This document shows positions 9,088 through 10,539 of a DNA stretch of 10,539 bases, in pieces. A program made the position numbers and the translations under genes. Position 1 is the stretch's first letter. Each line of letters begins with the position of its first letter. The DNA lies in the NCBI GenBank assembly GCA_003648395.1, contig QMPB01000100.1:1-10539 (forward strand), read 5' to 3'. The notes beneath the pieces were generated by a model that saw only the letters and a program-made list of their open reading frames with translations, did not search any database and was not told the origin of the DNA. Source of the stretch: Bacteroidota bacterium (GTDB lineage Bacteria > Bacteroidota > Bacteroidia > Bacteroidales > UBA1556).

Positions 9088-9106
9088 TTGGCTAAAGTAT
9101 AAAAAT

Positions 9107-9114
9107 CAAAGCTA
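9107..9114 (-). promoter_or_regulatory. Candidate ruvA -7 box, distal
   Basis: On the minus strand this reads TAGCTTTG, an exact TAnnTTTG match. It would start transcription near 9103 and leave a leader of nearly 50 bases before ruvA. No TTG is found 17-23 bases upstream; the nearest (9143-9141) is 26 bases away. It therefore has a better leader but a poorer -33 element than the proximal candidate. Confidence 0.35.
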
Positions 9115-9408
9115 TGTTTTATGAAAAATTAACACTATTCCAATACCCATAAAGAATACATAAACTGTTGCAATTCACAGCTTTTGTTCTAACTTAGATA
9201 AACTAATTTCTATACAAATAAGCAATGTATATTTCTTGTTACGATATATGAAAATAGCAAAGCCGCTAATCTTTAAATTCAGTATTTAATTATTCAAAAT
9301 TCCTTTGTTATTACTAATGTAGATATGTTGTTGTAAAAATATTTTTTTTATAATATCGCAAGTTATAGTAAACCACTGTGTCATAAGTACTCAAAAAATA
9401 AATATTTT

Positions 9409-9825
9409 ATGAATTGCGAAAAAATACAATCATTATCAGTAGACTTTACAAATAAAGCAATTGATAATACTACGAAAAGTAAAATAACTCAGCATCTCGA
9501 GAGTTGCGATGAGTGTAAATCATTCTATATTTTCACGGAAAGAACTTTAAATCAAATCAAATCTGAGAAGATTAGTGATAATATTCCCCACTTTTACGAA
9601 GATGTGATTTCTAGGGCAACAGCCTCAGAAAAGACCTTTCATATTCCAGCATTTATTAAGACAAGTGTTGCTGCGGCAGCAATTATTATTGCAATTTGGG
9701 GAGGTAACTATTTTGGAAGATATAGTTCCGAATCATTTGTACAAGAGTATGCTGATAATATGACTGAAGAAGTGATTGATGTGGATTTAGCAGATAATAA
9801 TTTTGATTTATTTAATAACTTTTAA
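9409..9825 (+). CDS. Membrane anti-sigma-factor-like protein, ZAS/zf-HC2 type
   Basis: This 138-residue protein has the layout of a membrane anti-sigma factor: a cytoplasmic zinc-binding domain that holds an ECF sigma factor, one membrane helix and a short periplasmic tail. The N-terminal domain shows H29-x3-C33-x2-C36 in the context QHLESCDEC, the ZAS (zf-HC2) signature, plus Cys3, which sits 26 residues before the His where a fourth ligand is expected. One hydrophobic segment (about 85-102, rich in Ala and Ile, ending in Trp-Gly-Gly) spans the membrane. The tail (about 104-138) is strongly acidic and ends in Asn, Asp and Phe residues. The ATG at 9409 is chosen because it brings in Cys3. There is no Shine-Dalgarno sequence, as usual in the phylum. 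The next gene starts three bases after the stop and encodes a periplasmic sensor-like protein, an arrangement like CnrY-CnrX. What is missing is the ECF sigma gene normally found directly upstream. The family call is good; the sigma partner and signal are unknown. Confidence 0.8.
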   Translation: MNCEKIQSLSVDFTNKAIDNTTKSKITQHLESCDECKSFYIFTERTLNQIKSEKISDNIPHFYEDVISRATASEKTFHIPAFIKTSVAAAAIIIAIWGGNYFGRYSSESFVQEYADNMTEEVIDVDLADNNFDLFNNF

Positions 9826-9828
9826 ATC

Positions 9829-10302
9829 ATGAATATGAAAAATAATCAATTTTGGTTTTGGGGATTTATTGTATTAGCAATACTAATAATAAGTGCAATA
9901 AGTACTATTGGCTATAAAGCTTATAGATTTCATAATTACGACCACAGCTTCAATAAAGAAGTTTCAAATAAGAAACACAGTAAGTGGTCTGATCTTAGTT
10001 TTACAGTAGAGCAGCGTAGCTTTATTAGAAAGAGCCGCATCAGCCACCGACAGAATATTTCTAAGCTCAAAGCACAACAAAGAATTATTCACAACAAGCT
10101 ATTTACCGAAATAAGTAAAGAGCAGAGTGATAGTTCACTTATAAAAATCTATAAAGATTCATCATTAATACTTTCTGATGCTATAATGAATGAAACAATG
10201 AATTTTTATGAAACCCTTAAAACTGAGCTAAGCGAAGAACAGATGCAAACAATCAATAATCATATATATAAAAGATTTTACAACAAACGATCAATAAATT
10301 AA
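9829..10302 (+). CDS. Membrane-anchored CnrX/Spy-like periplasmic sensor
   Basis: This 157-residue protein has a membrane anchor (about 8-29: Phe/Trp-rich, then Ile/Leu/Ala) with no signal-peptidase site, followed by an all-helical periplasmic domain. That domain carries two degenerate LTxxQ-type motifs, FTVEQ at 58-62 and LSEEQ at 134-138, as in the Spy/CpxP/CnrX (heavy-metal resistance) superfamily. Such proteins are alpha-hairpin dimers; CnrX senses Co/Ni and signals through the anti-sigma CnrY, while Spy and CpxP act as chaperones or envelope-stress modulators. Possible ligands are H35-x3-H39 just after the anchor and M120-x3-M124 in the distal helix, comparable to the CnrX sites I recall (His42/His46 and His119/Met123). 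The start is the ATG at 9829, three bases past the upstream stop; the ATG at 9835 (Met3) is equally possible. The gene is tightly coupled to the anti-sigma-like gene and precedes a secreted relative, so a sensor role is likely. The metal specificity, or whether a metal is sensed at all, is inference. Confidence 0.72.
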   Translation: MNMKNNQFWFWGFIVLAILIISAISTIGYKAYRFHNYDHSFNKEVSNKKHSKWSDLSFTVEQRSFIRKSRISHRQNISKLKAQQRIIHNKLFTEISKEQSDSSLIKIYKDSSLILSDAIMNETMNFYETLKTELSEEQMQTINNHIYKRFYNKRSIN

Positions 10303-10319
10303 TTTAAAAACTCAATATT

Positions 10320-10539
10320 ATGAATTTATTAAAAAAAGGAAATGCTATTAGCTTAATGATACTAGCATTTGTAATGGTAACAAGTATGGCTGTTGCGCAA
10401 CAAGGTAACGGTAGAGGTAATGGAAATGGCAACGGAAATGGAAATGGCATGATGAATCAGCAAAACCAGAATAGAGGTGAGCGTATGCTGAATAGGATTC
10501 CTGACATTACCGATGCTCAGAAAACTCAGATAACAAAAA
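10320..10539 (+). CDS. Secreted Spy/CpxP-like protein, N-terminal part (cut by window end)
   Basis: Only the first 73 codons are in the window; the frame stays open to the edge. A clear signal peptide (Lys5-Lys6, hydrophobic core about 9-22, cleavage after AVA at 26 before Gln27) predicts export to the periplasm with no membrane anchor, unlike the gene before it. A low-complexity Gly-Asn linker follows (29-43), then a Met/Gln/Asn-rich patch (44-51: MMNQQNQN). At 63-67 begins ITDAQ, a recognisable LTxxQ motif of the Spy/CpxP superfamily (Bacteroidota DUF4890-like proteins are similar). The gene starts 17 bases after the sensor-like gene and is likely co-transcribed. The pair, one anchored and one soluble LTxxQ protein, suggests a sensor plus a soluble chaperone or metal-binding partner. 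The helical domain lies beyond the edge, so the family call rests on the first motif and context. Confidence 0.75.
   Translation, partial: MNLLKKGNAISLMILAFVMVTSMAVAQQGNGRGNGNGNGNGNGMMNQQNQNRGERMLNRIPDITDAQKTQITK
10404..10448 (+). repeat. In-frame Gly-Asn codon repeat
   Basis: Fifteen codons encode alternating Gly and Asn (residues 29-43), broken once by Arg. The units are variants of GGNAAY: the Gly codon is GGT or GGA early and GGA or GGC late, and Asn is AAC or AAT, so the array is not a perfect DNA repeat. It forms a flexible, uncharged linker between the signal peptide and the LTxxQ region. Copy number could vary between strains by slippage, though the codon variety suggests the tract is maintained. 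Confidence 0.8.

Larger units (their letters stand above)
9056..9408. other. Divergent intergenic region, no gene seen
   Basis: This 353-base, very AT-rich stretch separates ruvA (leftward) from the anti-sigma-like gene (rightward), so it must hold promoters for both. The left end carries two TAnnTTTG boxes for ruvA. For the rightward operon I find no exact TAnnTTTG box. The nearest resemblances are TAGATATG at 9320-9327, and TTG at 9331-9333 followed after 17 bases by TAATATCG at 9351-9358; neither is convincing, which would fit use of an alternative sigma factor. A run of eight T residues sits at 9342-9349. All frames are broken by stops within short distances, and there is no tRNA, hairpin terminator or sigma-factor remnant. 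Confidence 0.7.

Noticed and set aside
9320..9358. Promoter candidates for the rightward operon (TAGATATG; TTG-N17-TAATATCG)
   Set aside because: Each departs from the consensus or lacks a properly spaced -33 element, and in such AT-rich DNA near-matches are expected by chance. They are mentioned only in the intergenic entry.
9056..9408. Possible decayed ECF sigma gene upstream of the anti-sigma-like gene
   Set aside because: I read the frames of this stretch and found only short peptides broken by stops and no sigma region 2 or 4 residues, so no remnant can be claimed.
10404..10448. CRISPR-like or tandem DNA repeat
   Set aside because: The periodicity comes from alternating Gly and Asn codons in an open frame, with no spacers and imperfect DNA units.

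Overview
The window is an AT-rich chromosomal segment from a member of the phylum Bacteroidota. The evidence is a full-length SprA/Sov-type outer-membrane protein (the translocon of the type IX secretion system, found only in this phylum), promoter elements matching the Bacteroidota TAnnTTTG -7 consensus, no Shine-Dalgarno sequences ahead of the genes, and signal peptides ending in A|Q. I cannot place it below phylum with confidence.

Layout. The left nine-tenths is transcribed leftward (minus strand) in the order ruvA (9055-8471), sprA (8448-1147), then an 8-stranded outer-membrane beta-barrel gene (952-53), closed by a rho-independent terminator at the left edge (30-1). ruvA and sprA are 22 bases apart and probably share a transcript. 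The barrel gene lies 194 bases past sprA and has its own candidate -7 box. A 353-base gap (9056-9408) separates this block from three rightward genes: a zinc-finger (ZAS-type) membrane anti-sigma-like protein, a membrane-anchored CnrX/Spy-like periplasmic sensor, and a secreted Spy/CpxP-like protein with a Gly-Asn linker that runs off the right edge. These three genes are spaced 3 and 17 bases apart and look like one operon.

How the genes fit together. RuvA is the Holliday-junction-binding subunit of RuvAB. Its link to sprA looks like conserved position rather than shared function. SprA is the outer-membrane channel through which type IX cargo leaves the cell. The three-gene operon resembles Cnr-type signalling, in which a periplasmic sensor and a membrane anti-sigma factor control an ECF sigma factor. 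No sigma gene is present next to it here, which is the main open question in the window. Two notable readings are a TTG start codon for sprA, with no in-frame ATG that could replace it, and a promoter-like element so close to ruvA that the mRNA could be leaderless. Most of the window is ordinary core biology. I found no CRISPR array, mobile element, tRNA or rRNA.
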